A DNA stretch of 64,000 nucleotides from JAGMXM01 sp964458325 (GCA_964458325.1 CAYWIM010000002.1:1-64000), one strand, 5' to 3'; counted from the stretch's first letter, positions 43,006 through 56,600 are shown. The notes: a model not told the origin generated them from the letters alone. Program-made: numbers and translations.

Positions 43006-43797
43006 TCAGAATTCGCCAGGCACCATGTGGATGCGGTAGAACATGTTCGATGCAGGAGGCGGCTCGAGGAAAATCGTCAATGGGGCGCCGGTTCCCTTCT
43101 GCGTCTCGAGGGTAATCGGATCGCCAGCAGACATGGCATGCGGGACGTCGGTCCAAACCGCCGTCGTCACTGTTTGGGCTTGTTGCACGCTGTATTGGAC
43201 ACCCGCAGTTGTTTGGAACGTGAGCGCCACGCGCGACGGCGGGTGCAAAGTGATGTCGGTAATGGACGGCCGCGCCGCCACCGTCAGGCTCCCATCGAAA
43301 AGCGCCGGGAACAGATCGCCGCTTAAGCCGAGGTACTTGGCCGGCCCGTTGCGCGTCTTCAACGTCAAGGGGAATGTCCCGGAACTGAACCCTGTCGTGT
43401 CGAGCGTCACGGTCGCGACTTTCGAGGTTCCCTTCTCGATGGTCACGGTTGTATCCCGGCGTGTCATCGTGCCCCGTTCATACACCTGCGGCACGATCGA
43501 CCCGCCGCCGCTGGGACCGTTGTTGTTCGTCGCAAACACGGTTCCGGTGAAAATGTCCACGAACGCGATCGCAGGCCCATTCGTATTTCCTCCCGCCGGT
43601 GTACCACCGTCTGCCACTTGAATGTTAAAGCCGATGCCAACGACTTGGATGGATTCGCCCTCATTCAGGAGGAAAACGTCGAATGCCTGCCCGGGCGTGT
43701 TCGGCAGCAGTGTGATCTCGGGCAGATCGATGGTGACCGCAGCACGTGATCCAGCGGCCATCCAGGCAAGGCACACGATTAGAAACGCAAACCTCAT
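43006..43797 (-). CDS. Secreted companion protein, paralogue of the adjacent PEP-CTERM protein
   Basis: The 263-residue protein has a signal peptide (MRFAFLIVCLAWMAAGSRAA). Its first 170 residues are clearly related to the next gene upstream: shared stretches include QAFDVF-NEG, VGIGFNIQ-ADGG, SIVPQVYERGTMT and VTLDTTGF-SGT. Beyond that it lacks a PEP-CTERM tail and has another beta module (VALTFQTTAGVQYSVQQAQT) ending in NMFYRIHMVPGEF. That resembles the ending seen in many secreted Verrucomicrobiota proteins. The start is the ATG at 43797, since the signal peptide begins there. No enzymatic motif is recognised. It lies between the giant-protein locus and the TolC operon, so it may be a surface partner or co-exported cargo. 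Confidence 0.7.
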   Translation of the reverse strand: MRFAFLIVCLAWMAAGSRAAVTIDLPEITLLPNTPGQAFDVFLLNEGESIQVVGIGFNIQVADGGTPAGGNTNGPAIAFVDIFTGTVFATNNNGPSGGGSIVPQVYERGTMTRRDTTVTIEKGTSKVATVTLDTTGFSSGTFPLTLKTRNGPAKYLGLSGDLFPALFDGSLTVAARPSITDITLHPPSRVALTFQTTAGVQYSVQQAQTVTTAVWTDVPHAMSAGDPITLETQKGTGAPLTIFLEPPPASNMFYRIHMVPGEF

Positions 43798-43812
43798 CGC
43801 GCACGCCCGGAC

Positions 43813-43995
43813 GTGCCTCCGGCACAATTCGCGCTTCGTCCGCTCTGGGGGTTCAGGTTGCTGAGTCCCACAATCCATGATATATACGTCGAGACCTACA
43901 CGCGCGGCCAACGCGTCATCGAGTGCGTCTACGCCGCCCGGCGCTCCGTGGTCTACGAATTATTCGCCGAGCTCCTCAAGAACCGAATTGGCTAG
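43813..43995 (+). CDS. Possible small plus-strand protein between the companion genes
   Basis: A 60-codon frame runs on the plus strand through the 194-bp gap between two minus-strand genes and ends 4 bp inside the PEP-CTERM gene. The last 40 codons (DIYVETYTRGQRVIECVYAA and onward, ending ELLKNRIG) look protein-like, with strongly GC-biased third positions. The first 20 codons do not, and the true start is unclear. I recognise no family. It may be a remnant of a larger gene, a genuine small protein or chance. Confidence 0.25.
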   Translation: MPPAQFALRPLWGFRLLSPTIHDIYVETYTRGQRVIECVYAARRSVVYELFAELLKNRIG

Positions 43996-44690
43996 CCTGT
44001 TTGGTTTCCGGATCTGCGATGGCCCCGGGCGGCTCGAACCCCCGCATACCCTAGCAGCATCATCCCCGTCCCCAGCGCCCATCCCCCAGGCTCCGGCACC
44101 ACCGTCACGCTCCCTTCAATCAAAATCGGGATCATGTCGTCGGCGTCGGGCATGGTGAATTTGGTTGGGCTGTTGAGCGTGTTCAGTGTCAGCGCATAGG
44201 TCCCCGAATCGAATCCCGTCGTGTCCAGCGTCACCCTCGCGATCTTCCATCGCCCCGTTCCGATCACCACCACCGACTCATCTCCATCTGGTTCCGGTGG
44301 GACCGTCATCGTCCCCCGCTCGTACACCTGCGGCACGATCGATCCGCTCCCGCTTCCCCCGTTGTTGTTCGATTCAAAGATCGTGTCCGTGATGACATCC
44401 ACCAGCATGATCGCCGGCCCATCAATCAGGCCCCCTGCCTCCGGCCCCCCGTCGGCCATTTGAATGTTGAATCCGATTCCCGTCACCTCCAGCGGCCCGC
44501 CTTCATTCTGAATAAACACATCAAACGCCTGGTTCGCTCGGTTGGGCGCCATGTAAACCTCAGACACATCGATGATGATTTGCCCCTGCAGCACTCCCGC
44601 CAAGGCCAACCCCGCCACAAACACCCCTAAATCGACCGCGCCTCGCCAGCCGCGCGCGATGCCATAGCCGTGTTCCAGGTTCGATTTCAT
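43992..44690 (-). CDS. PEP-CTERM surface protein coupled to the giant gene
   Basis: The 232-residue protein has a signal-type hydrophobic segment (AVDLGVFVAGLALAGVLQGQ), a beta-rich body and a classical C-terminal PEP-CTERM signal: VPEPGGWALG, a hydrophobic stretch and the basic end RAARGHRRSG. The body contains the repeated phrase SIVPQVYERGTMT shared with the neighbouring companion protein. The ATG at 44690 overlaps the stop codon of the giant gene as ATGA, so it is translationally coupled to that gene and probably made with it. An upstream in-frame ATG at 44771 would lie inside the giant gene and is rejected. No catalytic motif is visible. Sorting by exosortase to the envelope is expected from the family. 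A role as accessory or anchor of the giant protein is inferred. Confidence 0.78.
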   Translation of the reverse strand: MKSNLEHGYGIARGWRGAVDLGVFVAGLALAGVLQGQIIIDVSEVYMAPNRANQAFDVFIQNEGGPLEVTGIGFNIQMADGGPEAGGLIDGPAIMLVDVITDTIFESNNNGGSGSGSIVPQVYERGTMTVPPEPDGDESVVVIGTGRWKIARVTLDTTGFDSGTYALTLNTLNSPTKFTMPDADDMIPILIEGSVTVVPEPGGWALGTGMMLLGYAGVRAARGHRRSGNQTG

Positions 44691-47600
44691 CGGCTCAGAA
44701 TCAGATCCATGGCTGCCTGCAGATTCCATCCCCCCACCTCGACGGCATTTGTGATAACCTCGCCTCTCCACAAGGCGGGCAAATCACCCCGTTCTCGAGC
44801 CGCGGCAGGTGTCAGAACACCCTTTGACGGTCCGCCTCCATCCAGCAACACCCATGCGCCCATCCCCCCTGCCATCGACCCGCCGCTCCAGCCCAGATAC
44901 GGCCGGTTCTCGATCCCCGGACGCGCTGTCTGCAAAGCGCAAGTGGCGATGACAGCCCCTCGGATTTCGCCGGTCTTTGCCGCGGAAACGGGCTGATACC
45001 CTGCGACTGCATCTCCCTCCAGCCCGCCTCCAGGAGCGGTGATCAGTTGCAGCGCCGTCAAAAAGTTCGTCGCATACCGGCGAGCCAGGTTTTCGTCGGA
45101 CACATCCACACGCCCGTCGCGGTTGTAATCGTACCAATCATCCACTGGCGCCGGATTCAGGAAATGTCTCGGGTGCAGCCGCGCCCCCGCTTCATCGCTC
45201 ACATCCACCTGAGCATTCGCGCCCTCCTCCGAATCCCTGAACGCATTGCCCGATTCGGCCACGGCGTTGCCGAAGTAGAACAGATCGTCGGCCGTCAGAC
45301 CCGTGCTCCCATTGGCCGGGATCCGGACCTGGAGCCACTGGTTTCGGATGGCCCCATCCGCCCAAATCACCGTGATCCGGTCCGAACCACCCTCCCCTGC
45401 CCCGCCCCGAACCGTTACGATCGATGGCGCCGGCGCCGCCACCCATTCGCTAAGATCGCCGCTGTTGCCCACCTTGAACTCCAAGTCTGCCGGCAAAAAC
45501 TCGGCCGGCAAATTCGCCACATCCACCATGATCCCGTTGATCCCGCGGCTGTAGCTGGTGTAGTTGGCGAACGCGGCCGTCTGGCCAGGCAGCAGAGCGC
45601 TCTTGTTGGTCGCAATGGCCGCGTCGTCACTGGAGTCAGCCGCCGGATCATTGCCGTCAAAGGCCGAGCGGTTGTAGAAAACCTTGCGGGTCACGATGTA
45701 CGGCTCATTGTCGTTGGTGGTCACCGACACCGTCTGGTCAGCCAACGGATCCCAAGCATCGTCCGAACTGGCCTCCACCACCGACACCGTCACCAGGCTT
45801 AGTTGAGGCCCGTCGCTGACCAGGTCGTCCGCGGCTGTGATCGTAACTGTTTGGGCCTTGTCCCAGGTGTCGGGCGTGAAGGTCAGTGTGGTCTTGTCCG
45901 TCGCTGCTTCTGTCCCATCGCTGGCCGCCACCGACAAGACCACGTCGCTGGCGGGTTGCCTGGTAAGCACAACGGTGAAGAGGGCCGTCGTGTTGGGCTC
46001 CGCCACCGTGGCTGTCGATGGGCTGACCATGAAACCCGCCACCTCCAAAGACACGTCGTTGCCATCGCCGCCGGCGTAGCTGATTCGAAACACAGCGCCG
46101 CCAACCACAAAAAACGCGCCTTCCGGTTTTTCGGCAAACGCGCCGGAGACCGACGATGTCGGATCCACCAGCTCGATAATCGTGAATGTGGTTCCGAGCG
46201 CAGGAGCGTACGCGCCATCGATGGCCAGGCCAAGGTCGGTGCCGGCCACCGTCACCGACCGGTTCGAGCCGGTCACGCGCAATTGATCGTAGTCGGTTGC
46301 TGGGGTTGGACCATTGATTTCGACTTCGAAGCCAGCGGGGCTTGCGCCCAAAGCGACATCGTTGTCCACCGTGAGCCGGCCGGCGCTCCCGCCTGGAGCA
46401 AGCTTGCCGCCGGCCTCGATCACCACCTTGCCCCCGATCACGCCATCGCCCGCCAGGGTGGCGCCAGCCTGCACCAGCACATCGTCCCCAGCCGTGCCGT
46501 CCGCCAACGATCCGTTCACCCAGAGCGTGCCTCCGCTGACCGTCGTGGTCCCGGTGTAGGTATGCACCCCCGTGAGGGTTTGCGTCCCCGCCCCGCTCTT
46601 GATCACAGCGAGGTTGTTGTTGGCTGAGCCTGTGCCATCCGCACCAATGACACCGGCATAGGCAGCTGTCTGGCCATCCGGAACGGAAATGATGAGTTTC
46701 TGAACCGAGTTTTGGTTGGTCGTCACGAACGTGCCGCTCCCCCCGACGAGCCCCGCAACAGTCTGGCCCAGAGCGCCGCTGCTGCGCAGGTGGACTTTGC
46801 CGCTCATCAACTCAAGAACCGCCGCGCCTGGCAACACGTTGTCCTTCTCGAGCCAGAGCGCGCCCTGGAACCACTCGTTGCCCGCTGGATCGTCCAGATT
46901 CACCACGGTCCGGCCCGTATAGATCAGACTGCCCGTGTACGAGCCTGAATGAAACGCGTAGTAGCCGTTTTGCTGGCCGCGGAACACGACAGCACCGGCG
47001 CCGCTGATCGACTGCGAGGTGAACGACGTATCGTTGGCGTTGCGCCAGAAGACCAGGGTTGTTCCGTCTGCCACGTGGAAGCTGCTCGATCCGACGGACG
47101 CGGACGCATCGTTGTTGCCGATCTGGAGCGTGCCTTGGCTGATCGTCGTCAGGCCGGTGTACACGTTGTTGCCGGTCAGCGTCAGCGTGCCCGTGCCGGT
47201 CTTGGCAAGGCTCCCCGCGCCGCGGATCGTGCCGGCGTAGGTTGTGCTGGTGTTGCTGCCGCCAACAGCGAGCTGCCCGGAGCCCAAAGACACTGTTGTG
47301 CCGCCGGCGACATCCGACAGCGAGCCAATGGTCTCGACTTGGCCATTCAGGTCCCAGTCGGCATCGCCTCCCAGCGTCAAGGCAGTGATGTCCGGCAAAC
47401 GCTCGCCCGCCTCGAAGACGAACCGATTCCCTCCGCCGGTTCCGGTGAAAGCAATGTTCGGCGTCGCGAACAGAGGGTCGAACTCGGCAATGGTCAGCGT
47501 GTCGCCGTCGTTTGCGTTGATGGTCAGCGAGTGGCTCGGGCAGGAGAACGAGGTCACCTCGAAGGTGGGGATCGCATCAGTGCTGCTGATCCGCCAGATT

Positions 47601-50600
47601 CCTTCGCCCGGCACGTCCTCGACCAGCGCGTGGTCAGCGCCTGGAGGCAGATTGATCGTAAGGTCCGTGATGTCGTCTCCCGCAAAGCTCACCGGCTCGA
47701 GCCCGGTGTAGGTGATCGCTGGCCGGTCATCGAGTTGGATGGTTCCCTCCCCAGGGCCGGTGAATGTGTTGATGACATGGGTGAACGTGGCGTTGGCGAT
47801 TGTGAGCGTGTCGCTACCGCTGCCGCCGCTGAAGTGAATGCCGCCGGGTGGCAGCGGATCGCCTTCGCTGAAGTCGATGGTCAGGCTCTGGTTCTGTGCG
47901 TTGCCGTTGATCGTGAGACCGCCGAACAACGTCGCCAAAGGTTGCTGGAACACGGTCTCTCCATCCACTTTGACCAATATCTCAGCACCGACAGCCCCTA
48001 CCCAGACTGCGGCGCCAGACACGGATATGCTCGCGTCGATCGTCAGCGTGGTCGAGGCGAGCTCGCTGGCCCCGCCCAACGCGTCGTACACCCGGAGCGT
48101 TACTGGGATGGGGGTGTTGAGTGCAAAGCCGGAAAGATCCAACCAGGAGAGCGTTGAGATCGGGCTCCATTCAGTGAATGTGAAAGCGGCGTCGCCAGCA
48201 CCAATGCTCCATTCGTAGCGGACAACTCCCGATCGTTCCTCGTCGAAGACAGGATCGTACCACGTGCTATTGTCGGGATCGTGTGAACCGCTGGCGTCCA
48301 GGTTCAAGTCTTGCCCAAAGACCAGGAAATACGGTCCGCCCGTCGAGGCCAAGGGGGCGGCGTTGAGGTTTTGGCAGGCGCCCGGGTTCAAGCTCCCGGC
48401 GGTGACACGCGCTTCCATTTTGCCGTCCAGAGGCAACGGCTCCGTCGTGTTGCCGTCCCCATCCAGATCGTCGCGGTCAGTGGGCAGCCTCGAGATATTG
48501 CCAATGCCCAGCGCCGGGCTGATCGATGTCAGACGGAACTCCCCGTCCAAGCCCGCGATCAGGGGCTCACCGGGTTCGCCGACGAGGTTTCCGTTGACGC
48601 CATCCTGCAACCCGGCCGCGTCTGCTGCGGCGACGCCAATGAGATTGGCTGCGCTGCTGGCAGAGAAGGCGCCGACAGCATCTTCGTGCCCGGCCCAACC
48701 GTCCCATTGCTCCGCCAGCACACTGTTGAAGAGCGCGGTGATCGCGCTGGCGTCGGAGAACACGCCGGCGCCAGACCGGTTGCGCGCGATCGTCGAGTTC
48801 TGAACCGTCAGCGTGGCTCCGGCATTGTGCACGCCACCGAACAGGTTGTAGGCAATCAGCCCGTTGATCAGTTCGAGCGTCGCGTCCGCGCCGCTGATGT
48901 AAAGGCCGCCGCCGTTGTGGGACCCGCTGGATTCGTTCCCTTGAATGACGACGTTGGTCATGCGGACGGCAATGGGCCCGGCCACTTGGATCCCGCCGCC
49001 TTGCTCGCCACCGTAGTTGCCTACGCCTTCTTCGTGGAAACCGGAGCCACCGCCAATGCGAACGTTCACCAGCGTTGCGGCGCCTCCGCTCAAGTGCATG
49101 CCGCCGCCGTAATCCGCCCTGTTGGACACGAAGACCGAGTCCGTGATGATCAGTCCTCCGCCCACATGCTGCAGCCCGCCTCCGGCCTCCCAAGTCCAGT
49201 TGCCTTCAACCCACACATCGTCGAGCCGCAGCGTGCCTCCCGCCTGGTAGATGCCCCCGCCACCGCCGACGGCGGAGTTCTTCGTAATCCGCACGCGACT
49301 CAGCGTGACGGTGGAGGACTCGGTGCACAAACCACCGCCCAACCAGCGCTCCAACTGATCGAACGACTCGCCATCCCAGCCATACGATTGCGTGATCGTC
49401 AGGGTATCCAGGCCCGCATCCTGGACGTTGTTGGCGCACACAACGGTCCAAGCGTTGTTCCACTCGTTGACCCCCGCCGCGTGATCGTCGAACTGGAAGT
49501 CGCCGCTGAGGACCGTCTCGTAGACAAAGTTGCCAGTGTGCTCATCGACTGGGCGTTGGCTGGGCGACAACTCGATTCCTTCAAAGCCGCCGACAATTGT
49601 GACGCCCGAGATCAGAGAGAACGTCACCGACTGCTGCTCTGCCACGTCGCGAGGCCGCGACGGAACGTAGATGCCCCCGCCACCCCACTCTGTGCCGCCA
49701 GCAACCCAGATGGCAGAGATGTCATTGGCCGGGTCTCCATCTGTGTTCAGCGCCTCTGCTCTGTCCAGAGCGTCCTGGATCGACGGATAAGCCCAGGCCC
49801 AACTCAACCCCGCCAGCGGGCCATGGGGCGCGCACATCGCCGCGTTGACAGCCAGCGTGTGAGCCGGCAGCAGCGGCGCGACCCGAATCGACACGGTGGC
49901 CGTGCCGTCCCCCCAAGGGTCGTCCGCGTACGACTCTTTGATGCCATCGGTCGCAACGTATTTGAAGGAATCCAAGCCAATGAATCCCGTGTGGGGCCTG
50001 TAAACCCAGCCATCGTTTCCATCTGGTGTGAGCGTGCCATGCTCGGGCTGGGTCTTGATAATTACCCCGAGCGGGTCGCCGTCGCCATCGCTGTCGTTGG
50101 CAGTCAAGTCCGCCGCGGTGATGACGCGTACCGTATTGGTCACCGTCCCGATCAGATCGTTGTTTGCCACCGGTCGCTCATCGGGCGTGGGACTGAGAGT
50201 CACGGTGGCAGGCGCGGAATAGGCCAGCCCATCGAAAACAGCGTAAGTAAAGGTTGTTGGATATTGCTCCAGCCACACATACGGCACGTAGTGCCATGTG
50301 CCGTCTCCATTCTCGACCAGAACGCCCAGCGAAGGCTGCGAGAGGATCACGACCTTCAGCAGATATTCATCGCCGTCGGCATCGGTGTCGTTGCCCAACA
50401 GCTCCGCCGGATCGATCGACAGGAACAACCGGCGGCTCAAGGTGTCGTCCGCCGCGGCTGGAGCATTGTTGGCGAAGACGTGGATCGTCACGGTGGCCAC
50501 GTTGGAGTCCAGGAGCCCATCGTTCACCCTGTAAGTGAACGTGTCGTCGCCGAGAAAACCGGGCGTCGAGGTATAAGAGAACGAACCGTCGGCCCCCAGG

Positions 50601-53600
50601 CCCAGCGTTCCGTGACTCACGGAGCTGATCAGCGCAACTGTAGGATGGTCGTTGACGTTCGTGTCGTTGGCCAGCACGTTGCCGGCGAGTTCCCGCTGCT
50701 CCCGCGCGGAGTAGCCATCGCCGTTGGCGACGGGGGCGGCGTTGGCGGCCGCGAGGTCGAACAGCTTCCGCGTTTGGAACCCTGCGGTGTCCGTGGCGGT
50801 GAACGCGATGGTCTGCAGGAGCGGGCCGGAGACGAAGTAGTTCCAGGTGTATGGGCCACTGCCAACCAGGCTGCCGTGATCGGTCGTCAGTGTTGCGAGA
50901 TCAGGGGTGATGACGTCGCGGATGGTAACAGGCTCTGCGAGGTTGGTCCCTTCCACCCGCGTCATCCGGCCGCCGCTCACTGCCGTGGGAACGGCATAGA
51001 TCGGCTTTACGCCGTTGACGGTGACGTTGCCGTAGGACGAGTCGATGGCCTGTCCGAGCACAACCAGGTCGGTGGTCTCGACCTCGCGCAACTGAACCGA
51101 CACCGTGATGGCCTGAAGGGATTGAACGGTGATCGTGTCGGCCGCGCCCGCCGCGGGGGTGATCTGGATCGTGCCGGCGCCTTGATAGCTCACCCCTTCG
51201 AACCAGCGAGTGGCGACAAAACCCCGACGGACGGCGGGGTCGCCATTCCAGGACACCGCCATTTCATCGGGGCCGTCGCTGACGCCCGCCGCGCTGATCT
51301 CGAGGAGCGAATTGCCCCCCGAAAGCACCAGTTGTCCGTGGATGGCCGAGAGCGGAACGTCGATGTCCGTGCCGACATGGAAATGCTTGAACGCGCCACC
51401 CTCGCGCTGCACCAGCAGCTTCTGCGTGCTCGAGCCCGTAGCGTCAATGAAAACGTCGGTGCCGTCAGATGCAGAGTAAGTATTCCACAGGAAGAAATCG
51501 ACGAACTCGGCATCGTACCAGAGCCCCTGTTCCATGTCCTGCGCCGAATCCACGGGGGCGTCGTCATTCTCGAGGATGAAGTGGGCCAGCTCATCGCCGT
51601 TGGGCGTTGTGGACTGATGGAACCGCGCAACCACATCGCCGGGGATTGTGTGGTCCATGGGCAGGCTGTCGTACCCTTCGCCACCGTAAAAGCAGACGGC
51701 GCCTTCGATCCAACCCAGCAGGCGTTGTGTGGGAGCCCATGGCGCCGCAATCCCCGGCACCAACGTGTCCTCACCGCCCTCACCGTAGAAGTTGAACAGA
51801 GCACCCGACGGCGACCGGTACACGTAAGCCGTATCGTTTCCATCCCCGCCCCAGAACTCGACGGTGCCCGACGGAAACACGCTTTGGGTCCCATCGCCCA
51901 TCTCGAGCGTGTCGTTGCCTGGACCGCCAAGGACTTGAACGCTCTTTCCGGCTTCCAGATACAGGGCGTTGATCTGGTCATTGCCGCCGCCCGTGTCCAT
52001 GCGCAGGTCCCAACCGGGGAACGTCATGTTGACAGTATCCGCCCCAGAGCCCAAGCAGGCATTGATCTGCTCGACATCACCCAGATCGACGGAGAGCCCC
52101 GCTGGGATCAACCCGCTGAGCGTGCTCCCGGAGAACGTCACCGAGCGTGAGCTCGCGTTGTCGGCATCGTGAAAGGCCACGGTGTCGCGTCCGTCTTGGC
52201 CGTAGATGATCACATCGGACCAGATCGCTGAGAGGCGCGACAGAGTGCCTTCGCGGCCCAGTTCGAGCAGGTCGTTGCCGCCGCCCAGGTAGAACTGGAC
52301 CCCCGTCCCGTAGGCATCGAGCGATCCGACGGCCAGCTCGTCAGAGGCGTCGCCCAGATACACATCCATGCCATCGAAACCGATGTAGGTGATCGTCGCT
52401 TGAATCGCCCCTGACGCGTCGTACGTTTGGAACTGACTATCGGTCAGGCTCGCCCACAACGGATCGGCCGACGCGCGGTTGTCGATCCGGAACCAGTCGT
52501 TGGATTCGGGATCGATCAGGGCGATGGCGCCGTGGAGGTCCTCCAGCGTCGTATGCGGCGTGGTAGTGGCCTGTGCTTCAAGGTAGAACTCGCTGTCGCC
52601 ATACGCGGTGACCGAGAGCGTCTGGCACTCCGGCGCTGTGGCCTGAACGCGGACCTGGTTGCTCGTGCCTCCCAGGACAATCGAGCCGTGTTCAGCCGCC
52701 CAGTAGAGCCCGGCTGCCGTCGGCCCCCAACTGGCCCATGCCATGGCCTCGCTGCCACCCGTCGGAATGGCTTTGGCGAGCATGGAAAGCCCGCTCCCAG
52801 ACCCGCCCGAGCCTCCATCGATGTCGAACCGGTCCTCGCCAGCGCCACCTTCGAAGATCACCGGACCGTCCAGGTAATCAAGCCGGGCAGCTTCTCCGAT
52901 TGTGCGCCCCAAAATCAGTTCGTCGTCGCCATCCCCGCCGTCAAACTGAACCGAACCGTTGGACTCCAATTGATAGACGGCAGCCCGGTCGTCACCCGGT
53001 CCACCCAAAAAGCTCACGCCGCCGGCGACGGTATGAAACTCAGCAATCCACCCTACCTGCAGCACATCGGCCCCGTCGCCGCCGCCGAACAGTGCCTGGC
53101 CTCCACCCATGTAATCCACATAGAGAAAGTCGACATCATCTTCGCCATAGGCTTCGAGGGATCCGCCATCGTCGAGGTCGTAGATGGTGATCTCCTCGTT
53201 GCCGGAACCGCCATAGAAGCGGATGGGAGCTGCAATCGCGTCGTGACCGATGTCGGCGTCGCCGAGGTTGAGCCTATCGCTGCCAGCTCCGGCGTGGATG
53301 ACCAACGGCCACTCCGGCCCGGCGGTCATGCTGGCGATGTTGAACGTATCGATGCCCGCCCCTGATTCGATCGTGACTGCCCGGCCCATACCCCAGACGG
53401 TGGCTGTGTTTCCATGGTTGTTCAGCCAGACGTCCAGGGACTCGAAGTCCATCGTCGTGAGCTGAGAGATGCCGAGGTTTTGAACGTTGACGTCGGTGAT
53501 CAGAATGGCATCCCGCGCGACACTCGATTCATGGTCGTCCAGAACCAGTGCATCAGCCCCCTCGCCGCCAGTGATTCCGAGCGTGAAACCCGCCAGGCGG

Positions 53601-56600
53601 CCCATGTCAGAACCCCAGAAATCGTCGCCCGCACCCAGGGTGAGCGTGTCGTCCCCGCCGCCCATATTGACAATCACCTCCCAAGTGGCCACTTCAGGCA
53701 GCGCGGTCACCACGAGATGCTCGTTCGCGTCACCCAGATACACCCCGAGTCCACCCAAGCGGTTGTAGGCGATCCCTCGATCGAGGCCGAGCCCGGTCAG
53801 CAAAGTCCGGCCAACTCGCCCTTCGACCATCGTCCCAGAGAGAATGCCAGAGTAAATGTTGAGAATGTCCTCTGCCATCGCCTCGTACTGGCAGACATCG
53901 ATCAGCCCATGAATGTCGGACAAAAGCGTCGCCGCGGAACCGACTCGGATCGTATCCGCCCCTGCGCCCGTCCGGATGGTCACCTGCTCGGTGGCAACCG
54001 CCGTACCGGCAACCTCGATCGTATCGACGCCATCGCCGGTCGCGACGACGATCTCGGCGGCGCCGCCCGCCGCGTTGGCAAGCCGGACGAAGTCATCGCC
54101 TGCGTTGCTGTTTATGACGAGCTTCTCGGTCGCGGCTGCAGTGGCGCTGACGTCGTAGTAATCACTGTTGCTGCCGCCTTCGGCTTGCACCTGCTCGACA
54201 TCGTAGATGACACCGGTCGTGGAACTCGGCATCCCAATTCGCGCGTCGGTTTCAAGAACCCCCGGCACAGCCAAAGGCGGAGCATCAAAGGCCCAACTTC
54301 GCGCGGTGGTCTGGGCCACATCATAGACCACAACGTGGTCCGTGCCCTCGGCGCCACGGAAGATAATATGGCCGGAAGGGGTTTCCCTCACGAAAAGCCA
54401 ATCGGATCCTGAGCCGCCCAGGATGGTGACATCGATCGCTGCCGTGATGTCTGACCAAACCACAGCCTCGACCTGGCCCAAATGGAGCACGATCTCGTCA
54501 AAGCCACCCGTGACCTCGAGGGCGCCGGCCCAGGCAATGGTTGTGTTGGTCAAGCCCCAGGTCGAGGCGGCGGTATTGGCGCTGTCAAACAACTCGACCG
54601 AGTTGCTCCCCGCGCCACACTCGACACTCAGGCCTTCCGCAAAAGCCGTGGCCAGCGGGACGTCGGCCGTGCCCAGCGTCAGATGGTTGTCACCGCCGCT
54701 CAAGTCCACGTCGGCGGGAATCGTCAGGCGTGTGATGGTGAGGTTCTTATCCCACGAACCGAGTTCCAAGTTCAGATGCTCGAACGCCGTGTAGTGAACG
54801 CCGGCCAATCCTTCGCCGACGAACAGGTCCGGCGTCAGTTGCTCGACCGGGTAACTCACGCCGGAATTCCAATTGTTCTCGACAATGCTCAGGCCATCCC
54901 AGTCGCTGGCGCTCGTCCCACCGGTCAGCCACAGTTGGCCGTGAATCCCGGACAGGAGTTCCGGTCCGTTGCCCAAGTTGAACTGGTCGCTGCCGCCGCC
55001 GCCGTCAATCAATACCTGCTGGACTTCAGGGCTGGTTCCATCAATTCCGACGAGGTCGCCACCGTTGCCCAATTGCAGATTGAGGGTTTCCACATTCCAA
55101 TACCACGCCCCATGTTGCGCGCCGTCCTGGGTGACGGCCCAGGAAGTGAGGTCCAGCACATCCAATCGGCTCTGAGCTAGATCAAACCGGCGGCCGACGA
55201 TGTCCGCACTCGTGTCCAGTAGCAGCAAGTCCTGTCCCTCACCACCGTTGTATAGGACAGCTCCCCACAGGTTAGCTGTCGAGCCACCGATCCCCAGAGA
55301 TACGGTGTCGTTGCCCACCCGGCCATAGATGCGCAAGGCCTGGTCCGAATACAGCGAGGCGACCGTCAGTAGATCGTTATCCACGCCGGTGTTGATGATG
55401 ATCTCCAACGTCGTGGAGTAGGCGACCTGTGGCTCGAAGTTCAACGCCGCGAAAGTCCAATCCACGCCACTCCCGAGATCCGGGTCCGACTCAGCCGTAT
55501 CCAGGTTCAGGACTAACAAGCCGGCCCGGATGCGGGCGGTTGGGTCCAGCACGATGTGGTCGCCCGCGGTCAACGTCGCCACCGTAGCAATATTCATCGT
55601 TGCTCCGGCGCGAAATACAATATCGTCGTTGTTGCGTCCGGTGTCGGTCGTTTCGAGCCTCGCGCTGCCGGTGTTACAGAAGACGTAGTCCACGTAAAGC
55701 GGGCCTTCGACTTCGCGGATGCCAATGTCCAATTCAGCGACCACGGTCAAGCCGCCCCCGGTGAGGTCAACCTTCAGCGTGGCCCAGTCCACTCCGCCTA
55801 CCGACCTGCCTTGGAGGTCAATGTCGTGCGCGGTGATCTGCTGGAAGGGGCTGCCTCCAATTACGCCACTGGCGTGAATTGTCACGGTGAGCGGCGCGGT
55901 GATCTGCTCGTGGAGATAGATGCCGCCATCCCACAATTCCAGCGTCACATTGGCTCCTGCGGTGATCGGCTGAAGGGCCTTCAGCACGTCGTCCCCGATC
56001 GTGCTGTTACCCTGCACGGTCAGATTGAAGTTGCCACCCGCCTGGGCTGCACCGGACATCTGCAACGTGGTGCCGATCGACTCCCAGGTGTCAGGAGCAA
56101 TCTGGCGCGCAGCGCCGATGTAGGTCAGGTTCAAGTCGCCGCCCGCCGTCAGGTCGCCGAGATACAACAGTGCGCTCGAGGTCGCGGGATCGGAGAATTG
56201 ACCCGAAACGGCGAGCCAGGAGTCCCCACCTGCGACCGCCTGGAGCATGAAAAAGCTATGGTCGATCGACCTCACCTGAATCGGCCTTGTCTCGCTTCCG
56301 ATATTACCGCCGGCGGTCAAGTAGGTGTACCAAGCCTCGATTGCGGTGCCTGCGACCGATGTGTCCTCGATGTCGCCGTCTGAGCGGATATCAACAATTC
56401 CGTGCGGCAGAGACACCAACCAGCTCAACCTCACGTCGCCTTTGGAATCGATCGTCAGCCGGGCAACTCCGGTGGAGTCGGAGTTATTTGAAGTGAAGCT
56501 GACGGCAGGATCGGCGATGATATACCAATCGATGGGCTCAATTCCTGAGTCTGCGATGATAAAGCTTGTGCGAAGGGCATAGGTGGACTCGTTGACGATG

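Noticed and set aside
48311..52150. A 1,279-codon plus-strand frame opposite the giant gene
   Set aside because: The opposite strand encodes coherent cadherin-like, beta-helix and GGDGNDT repeats; the plus-strand translation is rich in R, Q, V and H without family resemblance.
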